Below, one piece after another: positions 20,897-31,800 of a stretch of DNA of 64,000 nt. Position numbers and translations under genes: made by a program. Location: positions 72,830,042 to 72,894,041 of the forward strand of contig NC_073746.1 in NCBI RefSeq assembly GCF_029784135.1, in the 5' to 3' direction. How positions within the stretch are numbered: the first letter of the stretch is position 1; each line of letters begins with the position of its first letter. The stretch comes from Toxorhynchites rutilus septentrionalis. Taxonomy: Eukaryota > Arthropoda > Insecta > Diptera > Culicidae. The notes below the pieces were generated by a model. It was not told the DNA's origin and did no database searches. It was given only the letters and a program-made list of their open reading frames with translations.

Positions 20897-23800
20897 TTTA
20901 ATTAGAGAGGTCGGAGATATCACTGTTTTACAGTGGAATTGTCGTAGTCTTATGCCTAAATTGGATACATTCAAATTACTAATTCATAAACTCAATTGTG
21001 ATGTTTTTGCTCTATCCGAAACCTGGCTCTCTTCTCAAAATGATCTCTCTTTCCACGATTTTAATATAATACGCTTGGACCGCGATGACAGATACGGAGG
21101 GGTACTATTGGGGATCAATAAGTGTCACTAATTTTTTAGAATTGGAATTGACTTCCTGAGCCACGATTAATCTTGGGAGACTTCAACTCTCACGGAACTG
21201 CCTGGGGGGAACCGTACGACGATAATCGTTCATCGTTGATATATGACCTTTGTAACAGCTTCAATATGACCGTTTTGAACACTGGGGAAACAACACGTGT
21301 ACCTAAACCTCCTGCTAACCCAAGTGCTCTTGACCTCTCGCTTTGCTCGAATTCACTATCGTTAGATTGCAAGTGGAATGTAATCCAGGATCCCAACGGT
21401 AGTGACCACTTGCCAATCAAAATTTCTATCACCAATGGGTTGAATTCTTCTGAATCAATAAACTTGGCATACGACCTCACAAGACACATTGACTGGAAAA
21501 AATATGCGGACGCGATTGCTCTAGCCATCAATTCCAGAGATGGTTTGCCTCCATTGGAGGAGTATAACTTCATTTCCCGTTTGATCTATGACAGCGCGGT
21601 TCGCGCTCAAACGAAACCCATCCCAGGTTCCATTATTCGTCGAAGGCCTCCCAATCCATGGTGGGATGGCCAGTGTTCCAAGCTTTATGGAGATAAATCG
21701 AATGCATTTAAAGCTTTTCGGAAACGTGGAACCATTGAGAATTTTCAAACGTATTTGGACCTTGAAAATCAATTTAAAAACTTGATCAAAGGGAAAGAAC
21801 GTGCTTATTGGCGAAATTTCGTTGGAGGTTTATCACGAGAAACGTCAATGAAAAAAATATGGAAAGTGGCTCGAAACATGAGAAATTGCTCTTCATCCAA
21901 TGAAAGCGAGGAATATTCACATCGATGGATTTTTAATTTTGCACGAAAGGTTTGTCCCGATTCCGCTCCAGTGCAAAGAATTATTCGAGATATACCACAA
22001 GATAGGTGCGATCTTGATTCCGTGTTTTCGATGGTAGAATTCTCTCTTGCTCTCCTTTCATGTAACAATTCTGCTCCGGGATCGGATAGAATTAAGTTCA
22101 ACTTGCTGAAAAATCTCCCTGATGTGGCGAAACATCGCTTGTTGAACTTATTCAATCGGTTTCTGGAGCATAATATTGTTCCAGATGATTGGAGACAAGT
22201 ACGAGTTATAGCTATTCAAAAACCCGGAAACCCCGCGTCCGACTTCAATTCGTACCGCCCAATAGCAATGCTGTCTTGTATACGGAAATTGTTGGAGAAA
22301 ATGATCTTGTTTCGCCTTGATCGATGGGTTGAAACGAATGGCCTGCTCTCAGATACACAATATGGGTTCCGCAGGGGCAAGGGGACGAATGATTGTCTTG
22401 CGTTGCTGTCTTCAGAAATTCAAATGGCTTACGCCGAAAAAAAACAAATGGCTTCAGTATTCTTGGACATAAAGGGGGCCTTTGATTCTGTTTCAATAGA
22501 GGTTTTGTCAGACAAATTACAATCTCGGGGTCTGCCGCCTCTATTGAATAATATGTTATATAACTTGCTTTGTGAGAAACATTTGAACTTTTCTCACGGA
22601 GATTCGGCAGTAAGTCGGGTCTCTTACATGGGCCTCCCCCAGGGCTCATGTTTAAGCCCCCTTATGTACAACTTCTACGTAAGCGACATTGACAATTGCC
22701 TTACACAAAATTGCAGCCTAAGACAACTTGCAGATGATGGAGTGGTGTCTGTCGTAGGATCAAACGAATCCGACCTGCAAGAACCCTTACAAGATACGTT
22801 GAACAATTTTTCAACCTGGGCCATTGGGCTAGGGATCGAATTCTCCACGGAGAAAACAGAGATGGTGGTTTTTTTCTAGGAAGCATAAGCCAGCAAAACC
22901 AAAGCTTCAACTTTTGGGTAAACCGATCACTCATGCTATGTCATTCAAGTATCTTGGGGTCTGGTTCGACTCTAAATGTACTTGGGGGGCCCATATTAGG
23001 TATCTGAGTCAAAAATGTCAACAAAGAATAAACTTTCTCCGTACAATTACCGGCACATGGTGGGGAGCCCATCCCGAAGATCTTATAATGTTGTATCGAA
23101 CAACTATTCTCTCAGTGATGGAGTATGGCAGTTTCTGTTTTCAATCAGCTGCCAAAACACACCTCATTAAACTCGAGCGAATTCAGTATCTTTGTCTCCG
23201 TATCGCGTTGGGATGTATGCCCTCAACGCATACCATGAGTCTCGAGGTTTTGGCAGGCCTACTCCCACTAAAAGATCGCTTCAATTTATTACCTCTTCGG
23301 TTCTTCATCCGGTGTAAGGTTATGAACCCATTGGTGATCGGAAATTTTGAGCAGCTGATCGAGCTAAATTTTCACTCCGGATTCATGAGTTCATATCATG
23401 AATTCATCTCCACGCAGGTTGATCCTTCTTCGTATATTCCCAACCGTGTTTGTTTCCCTGACTACATCAATTCCTCTGTGCAATTTGATCTGTCCATGAA
23501 GCAAGATATCCATGGATATTCAGATTACCAACGATCGAAGATCGCTCCAACGATCTTCGATGAAAAGTATGGGGGTATCAATTGTGATAATATGTACTTT
23601 ACTGATGGGTCCACTATAAACGAGTCCACAGGATTTGGAGTGTTCAACGAATTTTTTAGCACCTCACACAGTCTTCAGAATCCTTGCTCAGTGTATATTG
23701 CTGAATTGGCAGCAATTCATTGGGCGCTGGACAGCGTCGCCTCACGACCTGTTGAACACTATTACATTGTAACGGATAGTCTGAGCTCTGTCGAAGCTAT

Positions 23801-24442
23801 CCGTTCAGTGAGGCCGGAAAAGCACTCGCCGTACTTCCTTGAGAGAATACGAGAAATTTTGAGTGCTTTATCCAGACGCTGTTATGTCATTACCTTTGTC
23901 TGGGTCCCTTCACATTGCTCAATTCTGGGTAATGAGAGGGCTGACTCATTGGCAAAGGTAGGTGCAATTGAAGGCGATATTTATCAGCGTCAATCGCCTT
24001 CAATGAATTTTATTCTTTAGTCCGCAAAAATACCATAGTTAACTGGCAACGCAAGTGGAACGAAGATGAATTGGGCCGGTGGCTCCACTCGATTATCCCT
24101 AAGGTTAGCCTCAAACCATGGTTCAAAAGTCTGGACTTGAGTCGGGACTTTATTCGCACCTTCTCCCGACTCATGTCCAATCACTGTTCGTTAGATGCGC
24201 TACTCTTTCGTATTAATCTTGCCGACAACAATCTTTGTGTTTGTGGCCAAGGTTACCACGACATCGAGCACGTTGTTTGGTCGTGCGAGCTGTATCTTGT
24301 GGCCAGATCGAATTTAGTAGTCACCCTTCGGGCCCGAGGAAGGCAGCCCATGGTGCCGGTGAGAGACGTGTTGGCTCGGTTAGACCTTGATTACATGTCC
24401 CAAATATATGTATTCCTTAAAGCTATCGATCTTCGTGTGTGA
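20889..24442 (+). pseudogene. LINE ORF2 polyprotein (endonuclease-RT-RNase H), disrupted
   Basis: Endonuclease start VLQWNCRSLMPK and LSETW (20920-21030). A deletion removes part of the endonuclease, and frame is lost at 21131. Reading resumes near 21173 with MGDFNSHGTAW. Reverse transcriptase: FLDIKGAFDSV near 22465, LPQGSCLSP near 22635, then LADD near 22727 where YADD or FADD is usual. Frameshift 2 lies in a T run at about 22870. RNase H (FTDGS, AELAAIHWAL, VTDSLSS, GNERADSLAK) spans 23600-23960. Frameshift 3, a lost A near 23990, is evident from the copy at 47396. A C-terminal Cys/His motif (CVCGQGYHDIEHVVWSC) is near 24240. Confidence 0.88.
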
Positions 24443-24797
24443 TTGTCCTTATACCCTTAGTTTTTCCTTTTCCTTTTCCTTTGTGAGAGATCGGATCCCT
24501 TCTTAAGAATAAGATGAAATGTAAATACATATTAGATATAAGATAGGTTTAAGAATTGAGTGTGATCATTGTCAACATATCCTCATATCCCCTCCTTTTC
24601 CTGAAGAAAATATGTCACCCTTCTAAACTCGAGTTGACCGCGAGTAATCGGTTTCCTATATTATTAACATTAGAATTAAGGAAAAATGTATATATACTAG
24701 TAACAATACAGTAAGGAGTTCGGCTCCTTTAAACCTATGTAACTGAGCCTGTAAAAATAAACGATTTAAATAAAAAAAAAAAAAGAAAAAAAATTAA
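24443..24797 (+). other. LINE 3' untranslated region and A-rich tail
   Basis: It holds short T/C-rich repeats ('tttccttttccttttcc') after the stop, an AATAAA-like signal ('aaaaataaacg' near 24755) and an A-rich end. No gene. Confidence 0.7.
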
Positions 24798-24839
24798 CCT
24801 TTCAGCATTAAGGTGAAATTTAAGTGGCTTTTATAAGTA

Positions 24840-25626
24840 CAGTGGATTAAAAATCGCGATTTTTGAAGATTTTGATTGAATCTTCATCAGGAATTGTTTA
24901 TATCGATACTAGCTAACCCGGCAAACTTCGTCCCGCCCATTTACTTGATTAATTCTCGAGTAATGCAGAAATTTGTGTTTTATTTGTATGTCAGCCACCC
25001 CTAAGAGAGGGGGGAGGGGTATCCAACCACCATAGAAACATTCATTGCACCCTAAAGTTTCCATATGCCTAATTTGGTTTAATTTGCTTGATTAATTCTC
25101 GGGTAATGCAAAAATTTGTGTTTCATTTGTACGGCAGCCCCCTCTAAGAGAGGGGGAAGGAGTATCTTAACATCATAGAAACATTTATTGCATCCTAAAA
25201 CCTCCACATGCCAAATTTGGTTTCATTTGCTTGATTAATTCTCGAGTAATGCAGAAATTTGTGTTTCATTTGTATGGCAGCCCCCCCTTAGAGAGGGGGG
25301 AGGGGTCTCAAAATATCACGAATACCTTCCCCGGCCCCAAAAACCCCTACATACCAATTTTCATGTCGATCGGTTCAGTAGTTTCCGAGTCTATAAGAAT
25401 CAGACAGACAGACAGACATCACTCCATTTTTATATATATAGATTGCAGCGAAATTAAGAGAGATAGAAGTTGGGCGTCAAAGAACAAATTGTAGAGAGGT
25501 TAGAGAGCTTTAATTTAATTGATAGAAACAATCATGTTTAGTATGAATTTTTAGGATAAAATTAATAATTGCAAATAAAAAAAAACTTTTAAATTTTACA
25601 CATCAAAAATGTTATTTTAATCCACT
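24840..25626. mobile_element. MITE with CAGTGGATTAAAA termini, carrying a Helitron
   Basis: The left end CAGTGGATTAAAA follows a TA at 24838-24839. The right end reads TTTTAATCCACT at 25615-25626. Between them sits the Helitron at 24909-25442. Without it the element would be about 250 bp. TA-flanked termini suggest Tc1/mariner or pogo kinship. The right terminal base is missing or mutated, so confidence is moderate. Confidence 0.5.
24909..25442 (-). mobile_element. Helitron (non-autonomous), complete copy
   Basis: On the minus strand it begins TCTATATATATAAAAATGGA at 25442, directly after A, and ends CGGGTTAGCTAG at 24909, directly before T. This is the canonical Helitron pattern with no target duplication. 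It contains a CTGT microsatellite, the 'gaaactactgaaccgat' motif and about three ~143-bp units with palindromic 'cccctctctaagagggg' spacers. No Rep/helicase is encoded. Confidence 0.85.
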
Positions 25627-26030
25627 AATTTAGATGTTCCACTACTATATCCTGTACTAAACTTTCTCATCCTTCAAATGAAAGCAACAAAATCGAATTA
25701 CGTAGCATACTTTTCAATGTAGAGTCAGTTTGAGCCAACAGAATCCGAAACAAAGAAAAAGTTCTATAAGTCTGTCATCGTTGAAATTCTAACATATGCG
25801 TAGAAGGATTTTTTTCTTGAAATATAACCGTCTATCACCTCCTGAAAGATTCTGGAAAAAATATTTTTTTTATATGAGAAAGGTGTTTTTTCACTTAAGG
25901 GAATGAATCAAAAATTCAAATTAATACCATAATTGGGACACTTACCCTAATATATGACAATTTAAGACATAAAAAAATTAGGAAAAAATGTTCTGTATCT
26001 CGATACCTCCCTAACTCGATGGTCCCTTTG
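25627..26030. other. Unassigned interior of the pogo element
   Basis: AT-rich, no gene recognised. It ends in the subterminal 'ctgtatctcgatacctccc' motif shared with the left end. Confidence 0.5.
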
Positions 26031-27343
26031 GATATCGAGTTAGGGAGAGTTGACTGTAATTTAAAAAAAAACATTTTTTCGAGAAAAATTAATTTTAATT
26101 TTCAAAAATTTTTTTTTTAATTTGCCTGATATTTTTTATTGAAAACAATTGCCTACATTCTATTCTTTAATCAACATTTTGCAGATCTTATAGTTTTTTT
26201 TCGAAACAAAGTTGAAGTTGTAAAAAACTTAAAACTTCTCACACAAAATCTATGAGAACTAAAAAATTTTTGTCTAAGAATGAAATGTAGGAAGTCATTA
26301 ATTTTTTCATTAGAAAATATGAAGTAAATTGTTGAAAAAAAAATCATTGAAAAAAAATATTTTGAAAATAAAAATTCATTTGTCTCGAAAACATGTTTTT
26401 TTTAAATTCAGAAAAAAATATGAATAGCGCTTACAATTTTCAACAAGTCACTCATACATCGGAAGATGGGATTTTTACAGGAAAACAGTTTTTCGAACAT
26501 CATCTTTTTCATGTTTTCTTTAAAAAAATTCTATTAATGTTCAATTCGTTACATTTGTATATATAAATCATCGCGATTTACAGACTCTGCTAACTTTTTT
26601 CTATTCAGAAGCATGTCAAGAACATGTCAAACGCGAGAATTTACACACAAAAATGTAAAGAGTAAAATATTATTTTTTTCAGGGGTTCCATACCAAAATG
26701 TCCTATATATATATATAGAAACTATAAAAGATAGAGAGTTGACATCTCCAATGAAAGTTCATATTTGAATAATATCTTAAACTTTGTCGAATACACTATA
26801 TTACTATTTTGATTTTAAACAAACTTAGGATTAGTTGTAATTTTTTCAAAGAAAACATGAAAAAGTTGATGTTAGAAAAACTTTTTTCCTGCAAAAGTGC
26901 CCATCTTCCGATGTATGGACGACTTGTTGCAAATTACAAGGACTATTCATATAATTTTTTTGAGAGTTAAAAAAATCCGTTTTTGAGAAAAATGAATTTT
27001 AATTTTTTAAATAATTTTTTTCAGCGAAATTTTTTGTCAAAAATTTTATTTATGAATTTTTTTATTTCTATATATTTTATTATTATGAATTTTTTATGAA
27101 AATTCAAACAATTTTCTACATTTTATCCTTTGACCCGAATTTTGTAGGTATTATAGTTGTTGAGTTATTATTTTTTGTAAAAAATAAAGAAAAAAAATTT
27201 GGCCCTTTTATGAAAGTGGTCATATTCTTTTTTGAATATTTCAAGTATGCAAAGTTGTTTAGAAGACTCATGTGCTTACACCCACAACGTTCCGCTGCAA
27301 TCTGAGATGGTGCTACCAACTCCTAAGACGAGTTGGCATGAAA

Positions 27344-28724
27344 TTCGTCCTTTATTTTATTTAAGTTCAAATAATCCGCTTGTAAATGGCTCATAATGGA
27401 CACAGATAAACGAATCAGCTGGTGGAATTTGATGTGGGTAATTTTCTACAGATTATTCAAATATGACAGGGATAAATTGGTAGCCGTGCGATAGGATATT
27501 TCACTTCATTTGCCTTATTTTTGGTTTTGTCTCTCATGTCTCTCCACCATACAAAGAAAAATTATGAGCCATTCCATTCAACGAAACCGTCAGCCCCAAA
27601 CTTGGACGCCACTTGAAGGACACACTAATTTTCTTTGATATTAATAATTAAATTCAATAAAACTCCATAATAATAAAATCATCTCACCTAGCCTAAACGA
27701 ACGAACGAACGGCCAAGGGCAATGGGTGGTGATGCCCAGAGAAGTAAAACCTGCCGAGAATGGTTTCCGAGGGGGAAATGGAAACGATAACAGACCAGAG
27801 AGCAAAAGTGGCACAACGATGAAAATGGTTCCGTGTAAAGTGTATACAGGTAATAAAAGTTAATCCCATAGAGTGCCACTGCTGTTGGATATACGGAATC
27901 TCGCATGTATCGCATAGCATCGGACATAGCACGTGCGATGCTGGAAAGGCACGGGAAAACAACGATCTCGCACGCATCCCATTTCTGCTCTTTTTCGTTA
28001 GCCCGATGGTGCAATCCGTTGCTCCGGGTGCCTCACGGTGGCTCCATTGCCAAACTTATCCGGAGACTTAGGGTCCATTGACTGGTCGTCGTTTTAAGTG
28101 AAACACAACTGTGGAAGTTCCGTCTTTCTGTTTCGGTTTGAATCTGCCTTGAGGTGGCTCGAAAGAAACGGCCGGAATGTTATGAAATTGTGTTTACCAT
28201 TCATCACGATTGACGACTCGGTGCCGTTCCACGACTCTTCTGGGAATGACACGAATTACGTGATGAAACTTTACCCTCCAGCTGCTCCTGGCCCTAGTGT
28301 GCGGCCGATCGTTTCCTGTTAACGATGGCTAATTTCGTGCTCATCCTTCGAATGGCGCTAACGTAAAATTTCCCCACTCTGGCCAAAATAGATAATTCAT
28401 GGTGACGCCTACCGGGTGATACATTGTAAAGAAATCGGAACAACGTTTGAACCATTTACTCCTGTTCATCTCACTATTTTTATTAATAAATAAACGAACG
28501 AAAGCAAAATAAGAACTACGGATACTATTCGAATGGTCAGGCGGGCGGATTTTATTGGTTCTCGGTTTTCATCCCAGAACTGGCTACTGGAAAACACGAA
28601 AACCCGTGAAACTTTGCTGTTTTCATGATGCTTGAAATACGTTATTATTTGTATACATATAGTCTTGAGCTCTTTACGTTAAATTCTGACATGTCAACTA
28701 AGGATAAATGGTTCTGTTCACGTT
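27344..28724. other. Unique sequence downstream of the CUB gene
   Basis: No repeat recognised and the composition is more balanced than its surroundings. Open frames on both strands lack domains. It probably includes the 3' untranslated region of the minus-strand gene, with a candidate AATAAA at 28479-28484. Confidence 0.5.
28479..28484 (-). terminator. Candidate polyadenylation signal of the CUB gene
   Basis: AATAAA on the minus strand, about 240 nt after the stop codon. The first canonical hexamer I found there. Position only; unverified. Confidence 0.35.
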
Positions 28725-28828
28725 CTACACTATCTCGTAGGTAATCTGGAAGCCAGTTTCCTGCGCTCCTTGGGCTCCGAATATGGTGTCACTGTTGAAG
28801 TACAGCACAAATGGTCCAGGGGCTGATG
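28725..28828 (-). CDS. CUB protein, last coding exon
   Basis: Acceptor 'atcgtttcag' at 28829-28830. Encodes SAPGPFVLYFNSD through QITYEIV and a TAG stop at 28725-28727. 'FvlyFnSD...GFqityeiv' is the usual closing strand of a CUB domain, which supports this as the true C-terminus. The preceding intron is only 64 nt. Confidence 0.85.
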
Positions 28829-31800
28829 CTGAAACGATACATTTGAGTTCACACATTAGCCTGTAAATTTATGTTGATGATTGTCCTCTCACATTGCACT
28901 GTCTTCTGGTGGATGCTTTGGCCACAGAATCGGGTTGCACGTACGGTTTGACCCAACTCGACGACACCTTCCGGAATGTGGAGGAAATCTTCCGATCGGC
29001 CGGGAGTTTTAATGTTCGAAAAACACGAGCCATCGTATCCGGTTTCATCACCTGCAGCCATATCGAACTCATCCGCGTGTAGCTTCAGTCCCGTGTTGGT
29101 GCGAGATCTTCGGAAGCAGATGGCGTAATACATGTCACCGATGTACGGACCCCCGCTGTTGAAGTTGAACGACTTGATGACCCCGGTCGTAGTGGTGTGG
29201 TACTGTAGACAGCCTGCCGGAGCGAGCACTCCCAGATCGTTGTGGAAGGTCTTGGTCAACGGGGGCGGTAGATCAACTCGTAGGGCAGACCTTGATGCGA
29301 AGGTTGCCCCGACCGGGCACTCCAGCTGTTGGACGCGAATGTTCCAGTAGGGTGCAGCCACTCCCGCATCTCGGCTTCCCAGCTTGAAGTTGATGCTCAA
29401 TGTTATATCCGACAGGGTTGGGGTGAAGGGAACGTAGACTGCAAAATGCACAAAATGAAAACCGTTCACCACAAATCCAATTTAGTGTCGTGATTCGGCC
29501 AACTAGTGCGTCTCATAACTTACCGTGTTGTCCGCTGTTTTCACCGCACAAATTGAAATTCAAATTCTGAATCGAAAGTGTGTCGACGGTGCACATCGGA
29601 TACGGGCTGATGGTCGGTGGCGCCAAACTGAACGAGTTGAAATCCAGGCGGAGCTGTGGAGAGAGTGTCGAGGGAAAAAGGTCAATCAACCAACGATTTC
29701 GAACACAGTGAGGGATACGAGTTTAAATTTGAATTACGTGCGGTCCTCACGGCCCCACCGCCGATAGCGACAATAGAACGGATTCGATTGCCGGGCGGAC
29801 ACACCGTTTAAGGGCACAATCATTGTCGCTCACCTGGCAGACACGAAAATTAATGGCGCGTATGGTGTAGGTACAGCTGGAACCAATCTGGGCCGGCGAG
29901 ATCAGTGTGGTCGTTTTTAACAGCGATGTGCCTCCGCAGGCAAGCGTTGGTCCTGGAAACACACGTGAAAGCACAGCGTCAAATGGGGGGAGGAAATGAG
30001 AAATTTTGTTTGCGGGCGTTTGTAAAATTGCCCCCACCCCACACTTATTTTACATGCGTGCCCATCCATAGATACATCAACAGTGATTATCGCACCGAGA
30101 GGTGAGTGTTGAACTTTGCGAATTAGAGCGGTGATTTGGGGGGGTACAAATTGATGAATGATGGTATTATTTCCGCGTCGTAAGTTGCATCGTTGCAGTT
30201 TGGAACAATGCGCGGTGAGGTTGAAATTGTTATTTGTGATTTTGAGCTTGAGATAATCTTGAAGATTAAGATTCGTATCGAAGACAAGAAGACAAGAGTG
30301 GGGAGGATATGGTACAGCATTTTTTAGAGTTAGAGATCTTCAGATCAGGGTTTAAACGAAATTGTTAATTATTTCACATACGTATACAGGGTGGATTATA
30401 TTATATGCAGTCTCCGTATTCTTTTCACTGTATATAATCGAGTCAATACCAATTTTTTTATGTTTATTTTATATCCATACTAGCTGACCCGGCAAACTTC
30501 ATCCCGTCCAAAACTTATTTTTCGTTATCACATTCACGTTTTCTTACTAAGCGCACGTTCATGGTTCCAATCGCCCTAAACTCGTCATTATAATATCAAA
30601 TTATTTTCAGACACCATTCTCGTTCAAGATTTGTCAATCACTTACAAATAACATGTTTCTCCGTTACATGGAATAAATGTTTGATACAGAAAATCTATCT
30701 ATCTATCTATATATATAAAAATGGAGTGATGTCTGTCTGTCTGTCTGATTCTTATAGACTCGGAAACTACTGAACCGATCGACATGAAAATTGGTATGTA
30801 GGGGTTTTTGGGGCCGGGGAAGGTTTTCGTGATATTTTGAGACCCCTACCCCCTCTCTAAGGGGGGGCTGCCATACAAATGAAACACAAATTTCTGCATT
30901 ACTCGAGAATTAATCAAGCAAATGAAACCAAATTTGGCATGTGGAGGTTTTAGGATGCAATAAATGTTTCTATGATGATAAGATACTCCTTCCCCCTCTC
31001 TTAGAGGGGGCTGCCATACAAATGAAACACAATTTTTTGCATTACTCGGAAATTAATCAATCAAACGAAACCAAAGTTGGCATGTGAAAGTTTTAGGGTA
31101 CAATAAATGTTTCTATGATGGTTAGATACCCCTTCCCCCTCTTTTAGGGGTGGCTGCCATACAAATAAAACACATGGGCGGGACGAAGTTTGCCGGGTTA
31201 GCTAGTATGATATAATAAAGACAGCCCTAAATCGGAAAATTCCTTTCTCGAGTTCTGCTCGTATCAACACATTCGGTGATCCATTTCTATTTATATAGAT
31301 AGAAGAAGATATGGGAGTGCGGTTATCATAATAAAATCCATTTCCACTTTCGAACAAAAAAAATCGTTAGCGCAAACATCAAATGGATTAACAACGCTAG
31401 TCACTATGTAATTGTACAACATGCGCGAATTGAATTTTTCGAATTTTCCCATTTTCTTTCAGAGTTTTTTGAAATTTTCAATTGTCATGTTTGGTTGGAA
31501 TATGTTTGTTTGAAATATGGGTACTATTTTTACGGGACCCCCTCTCCATTTCAGAAAAGAGAGGGAGGCGTGTCATACCATCATAGAAACATTTCTCGTA
31601 TCCAAAAACCATCACATCCCAAATTTGGCTCCATTTGCTTGATTAGTTCATGAGTTATGCAGATATTTTTTTCATTTGTATAGCAACCCTCCTTTTAGAG
31701 AGGAGGGAAGGAGTATGTAACCACCATAGAAACATTTATTGCACCCTAAAACCTCCACATGCCAAATTTGGTTCCATTTGCTTGATTAGTTTTCGAGTTA

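Larger units (their letters stand above)
18838..24797 (+). mobile_element. I-like non-LTR retrotransposon (LINE), near full length
   Basis: Order: GC-richer 5' untranslated region (from about 18838), ORF1 with three CCHC knuckles, ORF2 with endonuclease, reverse transcriptase and RNase H, then a 3' untranslated region with an A-rich tail (24770-24797). The RNase H domain and domain order fit the I group. The start is approximate and no target duplication could be fixed. It lies inside the pogo element. ORF2 is broken, so this copy is not autonomous. Confidence 0.85.
17667..26056 (+). mobile_element. pogo/Tigger-type DNA transposon with nested insertions
   Basis: The left terminus CAGTCAACTCTCCCTAACTC (after TA at 17665-17666) is mirrored by the right terminus ending at 26056 before TA (26057-26058). 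The 'ccctaactcgatg' motif is repeated near both ends, as is usual for pogo-like elements. A decayed transposase start lies at 17954. The interior holds a 6-kb LINE and a MITE carrying a Helitron. It sits in the middle of the long inverted repeat. Confidence 0.85.
16517..27343. repeat. Long inverted-repeat element (arms >1 kb), split by nested insertions
   Basis: The left arm (16517-17666, starting TTTCATGCCAACT) is the reverse complement of the right arm (26057-27343, ending AGTTGGCATGAAA). Matching landmarks include 'cgttgtgggtgtaagcacat', 'cttctaaacaacttt', 'aggataaaatgtagaaa', 'aacatgaaaaagttgatgtt' and 'cccatcttccgatg'. Each arm is itself partly palindromic. Removing the pogo at 17667-26056 and the SINE at 16591-16883 would leave an element of roughly 2.1 kb. 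No transposase was recognised in it, so it is probably a non-autonomous foldback-type element. Confidence 0.75.
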
